A stretch of 51,811 nucleotides of DNA, from the NCBI GenBank assembly GCA_020721875.1, contig DYLX01000012.1, forward strand, positions 1 to 51,811, given 5' to 3'. Source of the stretch: Leptospira biflexa. GTDB lineage: Bacteria > Spirochaetota > Spirochaetia > Treponematales > Rectinemataceae. Every line of letters begins with the position of its first letter. Positions within the stretch are counted from its first letter, which is position 1. Made by a program: the position numbers and the translations under genes. Under the pieces are notes generated by a model that ran no database searches, was not told the DNA's origin, and saw only the letters and a program-made list of their open reading frames with translations. This document shows, piece after piece, positions 6,769-13,997 of the stretch.

Positions 6769-8648
6769 CGTCCGCCTCCCAGTGCGAGAAGTACGACTAC
6801 CGCCGCCACGACCACGTAGGCCACGTAGGTTGTCACATTGCCCGTGAAAAACCTGCGCAGGTATTCGCTCGCATTCAAAACTACCGCGGCGATCGACTGC
6901 TCGAGTCGCTTTATTGGTGGCTTGTTGAGCGCAGGCCCGAAAATATGGTCCATGCCGGCGTAGAAGTCATAGTTGTAGTTGTAAGGAATCGACGCGTCGA
7001 GGAAATGGCCGGCCGCGTAGTTGTCGTACTGGCCGATGTGCTTGCGCCTGCCGCCTGCCAGATAGATAAGCCAGCTGACAAGGAGTGCCGAAATGAAGAC
7101 GATGTTGATAACGAGCATATTGAGCTGCCCCGCTCCCTGAGCGACGCCGTTGGCTGTGTACTGAATCGCCTCGAGGCCGAGACTCTTCTGAATGCCCGCG
7201 ATCACGCCGAGAATCGTTCCCGGGAAGATACCCGTAAACCACACCACAGCCATCATGAAAATGATGGGGAGGCGCATGCCCCAGCCCACCTCTTTGATGT
7301 CGTTATAGCGCTCAGGAAGCTGGCCCAGGAACATGTTGTGGATCAGCTTGTAGACCGACAGGATCGTTCCGAGGGTCGCAATAAAGGCCGAGAGCGCGAT
7401 AAAGGGATGCCCGCTCAGGATGAGGGCGCGGTAGATGAGCCACTTCGACACAAAGCCGTTCATGGGCGGAATGCCCGCGAGCCCGATAATTCCGAACAAC
7501 AGACCCAGATACGCGATCGGCTGTTTCTTAATGAGACCGCCGAGTTTGTTGAGGTTTGTCGTCCCAGTACGGTACTCGACGGCGGCGATGCTGAAGAGAA
7601 TCAGACTGACGTAGGTCATATAGTTGAACACATGGAAGAGCCCGCCCGCTACGCCGAGAGTGGTCGAGCTCGCGATTCCGACGATCATGTAGCCACCCTG
7701 GCCTATAGAGTGCCAAGCCATCAGTTCCTTCGCCTCGTGCTGGAAGAGGGCCGTGAAGGTCGGTACCACCATCGTGAAAGCGCCTATTACCATCAGCACT
7801 TCCTGAACATTCAGGAACTTATTCGCATTCGCGATATTGACCACCGATAGCCCGAAACCCGCGAACAGAAACATGGTCATTCCGTAGATGCCCATGCGTG
7901 TGGAAATCGCCGCGAGGTAGGCGGTGATGCCCGTTTGAGTGTTGGAATAGGCTGAAGGAAGCCACCAGTGCGCCGGATAGGCGGCAGCTTCGATCAGCAT
8001 GGGAATGAGAATGAGGACGAGGGCTGCAATCACACTTCCCTCGCTAAAACTCGCGAAGGTCTTGCTGATGACGTCGAACTCGACGCTTCCGACATGGAAG
8101 AGCACATACATGAGGCCCGCGAAGAGCAGCATGCCCGCGACCACGGCGTACACGAGGTAACCGCCCGCCGCGCGCTTTGCTTTCTCGCCACCCTGCTGAA
8201 GGAGGAAATAGGTGCACCAGGACATTATTTCCCACATGATGAAGAATGATAAAAGATCGTTCGCGAGGAGCACGCCGAGCATGCCGAAGGTCTTCGCGAA
8301 GAGCCACACGTAATAAAGAGGATATTTCCCGTCATCGCGCAATCCCTGGAGGCTGAAGAGCACCGTTACCAGGGTAATGCCCGTCACCATCGCGATGAAG
8401 TACCAGGAGAGCTGGGTCATCGCGAAGTGGAGCGGAAAACCGAAGAGCCACAGTTCGACGCGGCTCGCGTCGGCGGCGCTTCTAGTCGCCATCGCCTCGA
8501 CGAAGAGGAGGGCGAATCCGGCCACCGCGACAAATTTTTGAATTACGCCGGAGGTTCGCGGACTCTTTGAGGCGGGAACCAGCGCGGCGAGCGCGATGCC
8601 TCCGAGGAATCCCGCAAGAGGCAGCAACAACAGTGTTGTTATCGACAT
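6765..8648 (-). CDS. NuoL/M/MrpD-like antiporter subunit (second copy, MbxH'-like)
   Basis: This 627-aa polytopic protein is a proton-conducting antiporter-type subunit of the Mrp/complex I family. The 'proton_antipo_M' core spans about residues 90-390, with a WEIMSW motif in a helix near 125, several buried Lys/Glu/His residues, and a PPMNGF motif late in the core. About 140 C-terminal residues extend beyond the core, including a Gly/Arg/Lys linker and a final single helix. The ATG at 8648 has an AGGAGG site 8 bases upstream. A longer in-frame start at 8768 would lie inside the previous gene. It pairs with the 496-aa antiporter gene upstream, reproducing the H/H' pair of Mbx. Confidence 0.85.
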   Translation of the reverse strand: MSITTLLLLPLAGFLGGIALAALVPASKSPRTSGVIQKFVAVAGFALLFVEAMATRSAADASRVELWLFGFPLHFAMTQLSWYFIAMVTGITLVTVLFSLQGLRDDGKYPLYYVWLFAKTFGMLGVLLANDLLSFFIMWEIMSWCTYFLLQQGGEKAKRAAGGYLVYAVVAGMLLFAGLMYVLFHVGSVEFDVISKTFASFSEGSVIAALVLILIPMLIEAAAYPAHWWLPSAYSNTQTGITAYLAAISTRMGIYGMTMFLFAGFGLSVVNIANANKFLNVQEVLMVIGAFTMVVPTFTALFQHEAKELMAWHSIGQGGYMIVGIASSTTLGVAGGLFHVFNYMTYVSLILFSIAAVEYRTGTTNLNKLGGLIKKQPIAYLGLLFGIIGLAGIPPMNGFVSKWLIYRALILSGHPFIALSAFIATLGTILSVYKLIHNMFLGQLPERYNDIKEVGWGMRLPIIFMMAVVWFTGIFPGTILGVIAGIQKSLGLEAIQYTANGVAQGAGQLNMLVINIVFISALLVSWLIYLAGGRRKHIGQYDNYAAGHFLDASIPYNYNYDFYAGMDHIFGPALNKPPIKRLEQSIAAVVLNASEYLRRFFTGNVTTYVAYVVVAAVVVLLALGGGR

Positions 8649-8659
8649 TCTGATTCCTC

Positions 8660-10150
8660 CTAGAGTGCGGCCAAGGCCGCGGCGATCGGTTGGAGCGCCT
8701 GATCGAACCATGGGAAGGCAAAACCGCCCACCAGTACGAGTGCGACAAATCCTGCCACGGCGATCCATGCGAGCGCCGGGAGATCGGCGCGAGCCAGCGA
8801 TGGGGCACTGGCTGGAGCGCCGGATGTGGCACTGGTCGCGGCGCCGCCATACAGCACGCGCACGATGCGGAAAAGGTACACCGCCTCGATGACCGTGCCG
8901 AACAGAATGACGACGATGCCGGCGTAGCCTAAGGCCGAGCGCGCCGCGGCGGCGACTTCGATGATCCTGAATTTGGTGAAGAAGCCGAAGAAGGGTGGCA
9001 TGCCCACGAGGGAGAGCGCCGCCAGGCTGAAGAAGACCGCTGCGGCGGGCATGCGGCGCGCGAGGCCTCGGTACGATTCAATCTCGTGGCTGCCCGTCCT
9101 TAGAATGAAGTAGCCGGACACGAGAAAGAGCGCGCTTTTTGCGCCGGCGTGCATGAGGAGCTGCCCGAGGCCCGCCCAGTCACCCGACTGCGTGCCGAGC
9201 GAGAAGACAAAGAGCATAATTCCCACTTGCCCGATACTCGAGAAGGCAAGCGTGCGCTTGAGCTCTTTCTGGCCGAGCGCCGCGAGTTCGCCAACTACTA
9301 CACCCGCAAGCGCGAGGACGCCCAACGCGGGCTCCATCAGCGTACCGAACACCGTGATGCCGATTCGAACCAGGACCACGAGCGCCACTTCGATCACAAA
9401 GCCGGAAAGTACGGCGCTGATCGAACTCGGTGCGCTGGAGTGCGCATCCGGGAGCCACGTGTTGAGCGGGAAAATCGCCGCCTCGATGCCGAAGCCTAGC
9501 GTGAAAAGGACCGCGACGAGAAGGGCATAACCATGAGGAACCGCGGCCAGCGCCTGTCCGATATCGCTCATCGCGAGGCTTCCCGCGACGCGGTAACTCA
9601 GTCCGATCGCCACGAGCATGAAGCCCGAACCAATCGATCCGAGAATCATGTACTTGATACCCGCTTCGAGGGAACGCTCTTCCTGGCTGTACGCCACGAG
9701 AATATAAGAGGAAATGCAGAGAATCTCGAAGAACACGAAGAGGTTGAAAATATCCCTCGTCATCACGAGGCCGAAGCTGCCGGCCAGCAGCAGCAGAAAT
9801 AGCGCGTAGTAGCGCGTCTCCGCCTTCTTTGCCCCCTCAAACTCGCCCACGTGCGGAATGTAGGGCATGGAGTACAGCAGCACAAGAAGACCGCTCGTCG
9901 CGATCAGGAGTACAAAACCTGCCGATAGTACATCAAGTCCGAAAGCGATTCCGAGGGGCGGCAGCACATCCGCGAGCACGATCGTCATGGGGCCGTTTCG
10001 TAGCACCTCCATGAACCAAAAAGGAGCAAGCCCTGTGAGGAGCGCGACCGCCGCGAACGCCAGCCATCTAGCCGCCACTTTCGAGCCCATGAGTATGATG
10101 AGGAAGGCTGTCGCGAGCGGCAGCGCAATGAGAATCATTGGACTCACCAT
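8660..10150 (-). CDS. MrpD/NuoN-like antiporter subunit (MbxH-like)
   Basis: This 496-aa, about 14-helix protein belongs to the same antiporter family as the next gene. It has the 'FFEILCISSY' membrane segment with the conserved Glu of the ion path (about residue 140), an 'FPLNTWLPDAHS' motif (about 228-239) typical of MrpD/NuoN, and a 'PPFFGF' motif near 390. It should form part of the Na+/H+ path. The ATG at 10150 overlaps the MrpC-like stop by 7 bases. A start at 10138 is possible and would trim four residues. Confidence 0.85.
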   Translation of the reverse strand: MVSPMILIALPLATAFLIILMGSKVAARWLAFAAVALLTGLAPFWFMEVLRNGPMTIVLADVLPPLGIAFGLDVLSAGFVLLIATSGLLVLLYSMPYIPHVGEFEGAKKAETRYYALFLLLLAGSFGLVMTRDIFNLFVFFEILCISSYILVAYSQEERSLEAGIKYMILGSIGSGFMLVAIGLSYRVAGSLAMSDIGQALAAVPHGYALLVAVLFTLGFGIEAAIFPLNTWLPDAHSSAPSSISAVLSGFVIEVALVVLVRIGITVFGTLMEPALGVLALAGVVVGELAALGQKELKRTLAFSSIGQVGIMLFVFSLGTQSGDWAGLGQLLMHAGAKSALFLVSGYFILRTGSHEIESYRGLARRMPAAAVFFSLAALSLVGMPPFFGFFTKFRIIEVAAAARSALGYAGIVVILFGTVIEAVYLFRIVRVLYGGAATSATSGAPASAPSLARADLPALAWIAVAGFVALVLVGGFAFPWFDQALQPIAAALAAL

Positions 10151-10512
10151 TTCAGCCCCCTTGTATCGGAAACCTCAACGGTTTTCCTCTTTTCATACAG
10201 GCGCATAATCAGCGTGAGCGCCACCGCGGTGACACCAAAGCCGATGACGATCGCGGTGAGCACGAGCGACTGCGGGAGCGGATCGACCATGCGCGAGGCT
10301 TGATCGCTCAAACTGCTCGAACCAACTACATAGATCGGCGCCCTTCCATCCCGGATATATCCGATAGTGATGAGAAAGATATTCACTCCGAGATCGATCA
10401 CATCGAGGCTGATGACGATGCGAATCAGATTCTTTCTCGTGAGCGCGCCATAGAGACCCAAAAGAATGAGGATGATGCTCGTCGTGTAGAGTACTGCGCT
10501 GACCGATATCAT
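10144..10512 (-). CDS. mrpC: MrpC/NuoK-like subunit (MbxG-like)
   Basis: This 122-aa protein has three hydrophobic segments in the NuoK/MnhC arrangement and a conserved Asp/Glu-containing helix region near residues 35-45. It ends in a basic tail after the third helix (about 80-105), where it carries the family's ALTAIVIGFG-like stretch. In Mrp antiporters the subunit sits between the two antiporter-type and the small subunits. AAGGAGG lies 8 bases before the ATG at 10512, which overlaps the upstream stop as ATGA. Confidence 0.85.
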   Translation of the reverse strand: MISVSAVLYTTSIILILLGLYGALTRKNLIRIVISLDVIDLGVNIFLITIGYIRDGRAPIYVVGSSSLSDQASRMVDPLPQSLVLTAIVIGFGVTAVALTLIMRLYEKRKTVEVSDTRGLKW

Positions 10513-11270
10513 CGCGCACCTCCTTCTCTGCCAGCAGAGGAACCTGCCGAAACGACCAACGCGCCTCCATCCCTGTCGCTGCCCGTGAGGCTCGTCACAA
10601 GGGTCGAGAGTTCGGCAGCCACCTTTGTGCCGACCGCGGCATAGATAAGCGGAATGATGCCCGCGCTGAAGAGAAACCCGAGCTGCCCCTTCGGCAGTAC
10701 GTTCGCAAGGAACGAGAACTTGTCTCCTAAGAGGCCTAGAGTTCCCAAACCTACAAAGGCCAGCCCGGCCAGCCCTTCGATCACCGCCATAAGCCGCGTG
10801 GAGAGTCGTTCCTCTGCATTCGTCATCAACACGGCAAAGACTGCCGTCGCGATGAGCACGCCGCCCGGGAATCCGCCACCTGGTGACAGGTGCCCGTGCG
10901 CCACAATGTAGGCACCCACCAGCGCGATGAGCGGCAGTACGATCCTTGTCCCATAGTGCAGAATGAACCCGCCATTATCCGCGAAGAGCTCGTTGAGACC
11001 CCTACCCGCAAACTCTCCCGACAACAGCGCAACGCCGAGCGCGCTCAAGAAAAGCACGGTCACTTCGCCCAGGGTGTCGAGGCCACGGAACTGCACGACA
11101 ATCGCCGTTACGGTGTTCGCCGCGCCGCTCTGGGGAATCGTCTGGCCGATCGCAGCCTGGCCGAGGGTCCGAACCTGATTCGGGTCGTCGACCCAGAGGT
11201 CGCGCGCCACGAGCGACACGATAAAGAACGCGAAGCTCGCGATGAGTAGGAAACCAATCACTTTACGCAT
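10509..11270 (-). CDS. MbhE-like/MrpB fusion protein (MbxF-like)
   Basis: This 253-aa membrane protein looks like two Mrp-type pieces joined. Residues 1-90 resemble MbhE, with an early helix and a DTLGE motif near 72-76 before the next helix. Residues 95-225 match MrpB/MnhB, with the GxxxxxHGHLSPGGGFPGG signature around 142-157. The last 25 residues are a soluble Ser/Gly-rich tail. In Mrp these subunits help to assemble the ion path. The ATG at 11270 has AAGGGAGG nearby. An in-frame extension to 11405 is the shadow of the next gene upstream. The gene overlaps its upstream neighbour by 8 bases. Confidence 0.8.
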   Translation of the reverse strand: MRKVIGFLLIASFAFFIVSLVARDLWVDDPNQVRTLGQAAIGQTIPQSGAANTVTAIVVQFRGLDTLGEVTVLFLSALGVALLSGEFAGRGLNELFADNGGFILHYGTRIVLPLIALVGAYIVAHGHLSPGGGFPGGVLIATAVFAVLMTNAEERLSTRLMAVIEGLAGLAFVGLGTLGLLGDKFSFLANVLPKGQLGFLFSAGIIPLIYAAVGTKVAAELSTLVTSLTGSDRDGGALVVSAGSSAGREGGAR

Positions 11271-11604
11271 GCGTGCCTCCCTTCGCGCTCGCCGCGCCAG
11301 ACTGAAGCACCGAACCGTCGGCGGCGCGCGCCACGCTATCGGCATTCGCCGCGCCGCCGGTGTCTGTGCGGTGCACTGAATCCGTGCGCCGCAACGCAAG
11401 CACATATACGAGGGTCGTCAGCGCCGATCCGATCGCCGCCTCGGTGATCGCGACATCGGGCGCTGCGAGCACAAGAAAGACCACCGCGACGAGAAGGCTC
11501 ACTGCGCCAAGCAGAATCACCGCCGAGCCGAGCGACCGCACGAAAATCGCGCCCGCCGCCAGCCCAATCAAGAGCACACTCACAAAAAGAACAATCGCGA
11601 TCAT
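11263..11604 (-). CDS. MbhD/DUF4040-like small membrane subunit
   Basis: This 113-aa protein has three short hydrophobic helices and the motif APDVAITEAAIG near residues 48-59, the hallmark of the DUF4040/MbhD family and of the matching part of MrpA. In Mrp-linked hydrogenases this piece carries a conserved Glu in the ion path. The C-terminal 35 residues are soluble and rich in Ala, Thr and Asp, probably flexible. The ATG at 11604 lies just 1 base after the MrpG-like stop, with a GGGGG-rich ribosome site upstream. Confidence 0.82.
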   Translation of the reverse strand: MIAIVLFVSVLLIGLAAGAIFVRSLGSAVILLGAVSLLVAVVFLVLAAPDVAITEAAIGSALTTLVYVLALRRTDSVHRTDTGGAANADSVARAADGSVLQSGAASAKGGTHA

Positions 11605-11605
11605 C

Positions 11606-11971
11606 TCAGGCCCCCTTTCCGGACTTCGGGGCGGCTGTGCCACTAGGTGTCGTGCCCTCACCTTGGGCGCCCCACTCATCACTCACCGACTCGTCCGCGA
11701 GCTTGACACCCGACAGATAGGCGCTTCGGCCGAGCGTATTCGACGCAATCGGGTTGGCGAGCACGATGAAAATTACAAAGAGCAGCGCCTTGCCTGCGGC
11801 ACCCGGCAGAAGGAATATCGCGCTTAGACCGACCGACATCGCCCCTAGCGTGCTTGCCTTGGTGCCGGTCTGGAGCCTGTTGTAGACATCGGGCATACGC
11901 ACAAGCCCGAGCGACCCGAGAAAGAGAAAAATGCCACCAATCAGCAGCAGAATTTGTCCTATCACTGTCAT
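11606..11971 (-). CDS. mrpG: MrpG/MnhG-like subunit
   Basis: This 121-aa protein has three hydrophobic helices and the MnhG pattern GLVRMPDVYNRLQTGTKASTLG at about residues 25-46, a strong family signature. The last 35 residues form a Gly/Ser/Thr-rich tail. It is an accessory subunit of Mrp-type cation/proton antiporters. The ATG at 11971 overlaps the MrpF-like stop as ATGA. The frame stays open upstream to 12226 but only as an overlap of mrpF. Confidence 0.86.
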   Translation of the reverse strand: MTVIGQILLLIGGIFLFLGSLGLVRMPDVYNRLQTGTKASTLGAMSVGLSAIFLLPGAAGKALLFVIFIVLANPIASNTLGRSAYLSGVKLADESVSDEWGAQGEGTTPSGTAAPKSGKGA

Positions 11972-12219
11972 TTCGATGCCCTCAAGAAGAACCGGGCGAT
12001 TGTCACCGTGCCCAGAAAGCCTGCGATGCCATAGACCAGCGCCACATCCATGTAGCTCGTCGTCTGCACGATCTCGGCAATCACCACGATAAAGGCTGCT
12101 CCGATCACCGAAAGGGTGTCCGATGCCACAAGCCTGTCGAAGAGGCTCGGCCCCTTGATCAGTCTGAACACGGTCAGTAAGGCGGCCAAACCAATGAGAA
12201 TCAATGCGATGGTCATCAT
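11968..12219 (-). CDS. mrpF: MrpF/MnhF-like subunit
   Basis: This 83-aa protein has three helices and the MrpF core RLIKGPSLFDRLVASDTLS near residues 19-37, followed by a 'VALVYGIAGFLGTV' stretch. MrpF is a small, essential subunit of Mrp antiporters. Two ATGs occur at 12219 and 12216. AAGGAGG, 9 bases before the first, favours 12219, which also gives an ATGA overlap with the mrpE stop. Confidence 0.86.
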   Translation of the reverse strand: MMTIALILIGLAALLTVFRLIKGPSLFDRLVASDTLSVIGAAFIVVIAEIVQTTSYMDVALVYGIAGFLGTVTIARFFLRASK

Positions 12220-12713
12220 TCGACAACCTCCTTCAAGCCTTTCTCGAACACCGAGACGATAGCATTTGTCGCGGTCTCGATATCTTTCCCTTTTACATCG
12301 ATCCAATGGATAAAGATGTCGTCGCCCTGCACATCGAGCGAGAGTGTGCCGGGGGTAAGGGTAATGGAACTTGTGAGCATCATTTTTGCGAGCGGGCTCT
12401 TGAGCTTTGTCTTCACCTTGACGATACCGGGGTTAATGGGCCTGCGCGGCGAAAGTACGCGCTTCGCGACATCGAGGTTCGCCAGTATCAGCTGCCAGAT
12501 GAAGATGAACACATAAGCCACCATGAACAACAGGGGTCTGACCCCTGGCTTTATGCCACTCAGCAGCGGGTACAAAGAGCGCATGAGCAGCGCGAGCACG
12601 AGGGTAATGGCCGCACCCGTCAACAATTCTTGCACCTGTACCGACCACGTGATCAGCACCCAAACTAAAAAGAGACCAAGCCACAATAGGAACGCTTCTC
12701 TGCCCTGTCTCAT
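12216..12713 (-). CDS. mrpE: MrpE/MnhE-like subunit (MbxA-like)
   Basis: This 165-aa protein has two N-terminal hydrophobic segments (about residues 8-50) and a third at 60-80. A soluble domain follows with the MrpE signatures LANLDVAKRVLSP and LTPGTLSLDV. MrpE is the first gene of Mbx/Mbs clusters in archaea and plays an assembly role in Mrp. AAGGAGC precedes the ATG at 12713. The flavoprotein gene upstream ends only 24 bases before, so both probably lie on one transcript. Confidence 0.87.
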   Translation of the reverse strand: MRQGREAFLLWLGLFLVWVLITWSVQVQELLTGAAITLVLALLMRSLYPLLSGIKPGVRPLLFMVAYVFIFIWQLILANLDVAKRVLSPRRPINPGIVKVKTKLKSPLAKMMLTSSITLTPGTLSLDVQGDDIFIHWIDVKGKDIETATNAIVSVFEKGLKEVVE

Positions 12714-12737
12714 TTCGAGCTCCTTGGAATTGATTGC

Positions 12738-13694
12738 CTATTCAAGATCGCCGTAGTACTTCATGTACTGGACGCGTTCGTACTGTTCAGGAATGCGCGA
12801 AGTCGCCTGACTCATGAGTCCTCGGAATGCTTCGACACGCTCGAACTGGTGCGCCTGCATCCACTCGCCGAGTCTGTCCTTCATAGCGGAAATGACCGAC
12901 TCAGGATGCCGACGGAATGCCGAAACCACTTCGATGCCCGCCGCTCCCGCGAGGAGCATCTTCACCACGTCGTCGCCATCTTGCACGCCCGTGGATGCGA
13001 AGAGCGGAAGTCCTGTCCTTCCATAGATGAGGCTGATCCAGCGCAGCGGGTGCACCATCTCTTCGTGGCCGCTGTAGAATGCGCCTTGCATGAGCGTCAT
13101 TTTTTCAATATCGAAGTCGATTGAGTATGGTCGATTAAAGAGCACCGCCGCGTTCGCGCCCGCCGCTTCGAGTTCGTGCACCGCAGCTGCGATATCCGAA
13201 TTGTAGTAGCCGATCTTTGCAATGAGGGGGATATGAATGCGCGCCTTTACCGCACGTACGATCGCGCTGAGATCTTGGGCGCGTAACGCGAAAATATTCA
13301 GCTGGAGCGCGTCTGCACCTGCTGCCTCGATGTCGGAGGCGAACGCGGTCCACTCGCCTTCGGTAGCGCAGTTGATGCTCGCAATCACGGGGATATCTGT
13401 CTCTTGCTTTGCCGCCTTGATGAGGGCGACATATTCCGCGAGGCTGTGCTTTCTTTCGTAGAAACCGATGTAATCGTCGATCTCATCTAGGCCGTAGATT
13501 ACGCCGCCCTTATTCGCCTCGGCACGGGAAGCCATGAGAATCTGCTCCTCAAAGAGCGACTTAAGCACAATGCCTCCCACACCAGCTTCCGATAATTTCT
13601 TTATGCCGCCGATAGTTCCAGTAAGAGCTGAACTACCAGCAATGATAGGATTGGGAAAGGAGAGACCCAAACTGCTGACCTCGAACGCAGCCAT
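12738..13694 (-). CDS. dihydroorotate dehydrogenase-like FMN flavoprotein
   Basis: This 318-aa TIM-barrel protein belongs to the dihydroorotate dehydrogenase-like group, not to true PyrD. It shows the N-terminal GLSFPNPIIAGSS-type strand, the LQLNIFAL strand near residues 157-164, IAKIGY (Lys near 187) and the C-terminal phosphate-binding region FASTG...GAAGIEVVS. The genuine enzyme's catalytic NVSCPN segment is replaced by LNIFAL, so orotate synthesis is doubtful. No pyr genes are nearby. Because it leads the ferredoxin oxidoreductase operon with a 24-base gap, a redox or NAD(P)H-related role is possible but unproven. The ATG at 13694 follows AAGGAGG and lies inside the stem of a 9-bp hairpin described separately. 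Confidence 0.78.
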   Translation of the reverse strand: MAAFEVSSLGLSFPNPIIAGSSALTGTIGGIKKLSEAGVGGIVLKSLFEEQILMASRAEANKGGVIYGLDEIDDYIGFYERKHSLAEYVALIKAAKQETDIPVIASINCATEGEWTAFASDIEAAGADALQLNIFALRAQDLSAIVRAVKARIHIPLIAKIGYYNSDIAAAVHELEAAGANAAVLFNRPYSIDFDIEKMTLMQGAFYSGHEEMVHPLRWISLIYGRTGLPLFASTGVQDGDDVVKMLLAGAAGIEVVSAFRRHPESVISAMKDRLGEWMQAHQFERVEAFRGLMSQATSRIPEQYERVQYMKYYGDLE

Positions 13695-13720
13695 CCATGT
13701 GCCTCCTTATGATGGATGGC
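13690..13720 (-). promoter_or_regulatory. hairpin around the ribosome site of the operon's first gene
   Basis: A perfect 9-bp inverted repeat (13690-13698 and 13712-13720) encloses a 13-base loop. On the minus-strand mRNA the AGGAGG ribosome site sits in the loop and the ATG (13694) in the 3' stem arm. This could set or modulate translation of the first gene of the 14-gene operon. No known riboswitch class is recognised. Confidence 0.5.
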
Positions 13721-13724
13721 AGAT

Positions 13725-13752
13725 AGTATATCATATTATATAATTTTTACAA
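13725..13752 (-). promoter_or_regulatory. possible promoter of the Mrp/ferredoxin operon
   Basis: Within an AT-rich stretch a TTGTAA -35 (13747-13752) and a TATACT -10 (13725-13730) lie 16 bases apart on the minus strand. Several other TATAAT-like hexamers are present in the same stretch, so the exact choice is uncertain. Confidence 0.4.
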
Positions 13753-13821
13753 TATAAAATTTTATAAATATTTTAAGAGCAATATACTCTAGGTATTTAG
13801 TAGGATTATTCCTCTGTGAGC

Positions 13822-13854
13822 GAAAAAATAAGGGCCGCCCGCTGGGGCAGCCCT
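13822..13854 (-). terminator. rho-independent terminator of the opp operon
   Basis: On the minus strand a 10-bp stem with one mismatch (arms 13845-13854 and 13831-13840, 4-base loop) is followed by TATTTTTTCG. It lies 143 bases downstream of the oppF stop and would end opp transcription before the Mrp operon promoter. Confidence 0.75.
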
Positions 13855-13902
13855 CAGTGATATTCGAAAATAGTTCGTAATACTCATATGCCATGCGTCA
13901 CA

Positions 13903-13935
13903 CGGAATTCGTACGGAATTCGTACGGAATTCGTA
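13903..13935. repeat. three tandem 11-bp repeats
   Basis: The unit CGGAATTCGTA is repeated three times without change (13903-13913, 13914-13924, 13925-13935). Each unit is near-palindromic. It sits between the oppF stop and its terminator, so it is transcribed but not translated. Confidence 0.85.
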
Positions 13936-13997
13936 ATGAAGCGAGCCACCTCGTTCGCCACGGCGCCTCTTCAGGACGCCGCGCGCTCAACACAACA

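Larger units (their letters stand above)
13753..13997. other. non-coding spacer between the opp operon and the Mrp operon
   Basis: No gene is seen. The spacer holds AT-rich sequence behind the Mrp promoter, the terminator of oppF at 13822-13854, and three tandem 11-bp repeats at 13903-13935 directly downstream of oppF. Confidence 0.6.

Noticed and set aside
6945..7850. 301-codon plus-strand open frame
   Set aside because: It is antisense to the antiporter gene and its His/Arg/Asp-rich composition is that of a shadow frame.
12738..13694. true PyrD for pyrimidine synthesis
   Set aside because: The catalytic motif is missing and the context is not pyrimidine-related.
13903..13935. CRISPR-like array
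   Set aside because: The 11-bp units are adjacent without spacers, so this is a simple tandem repeat.
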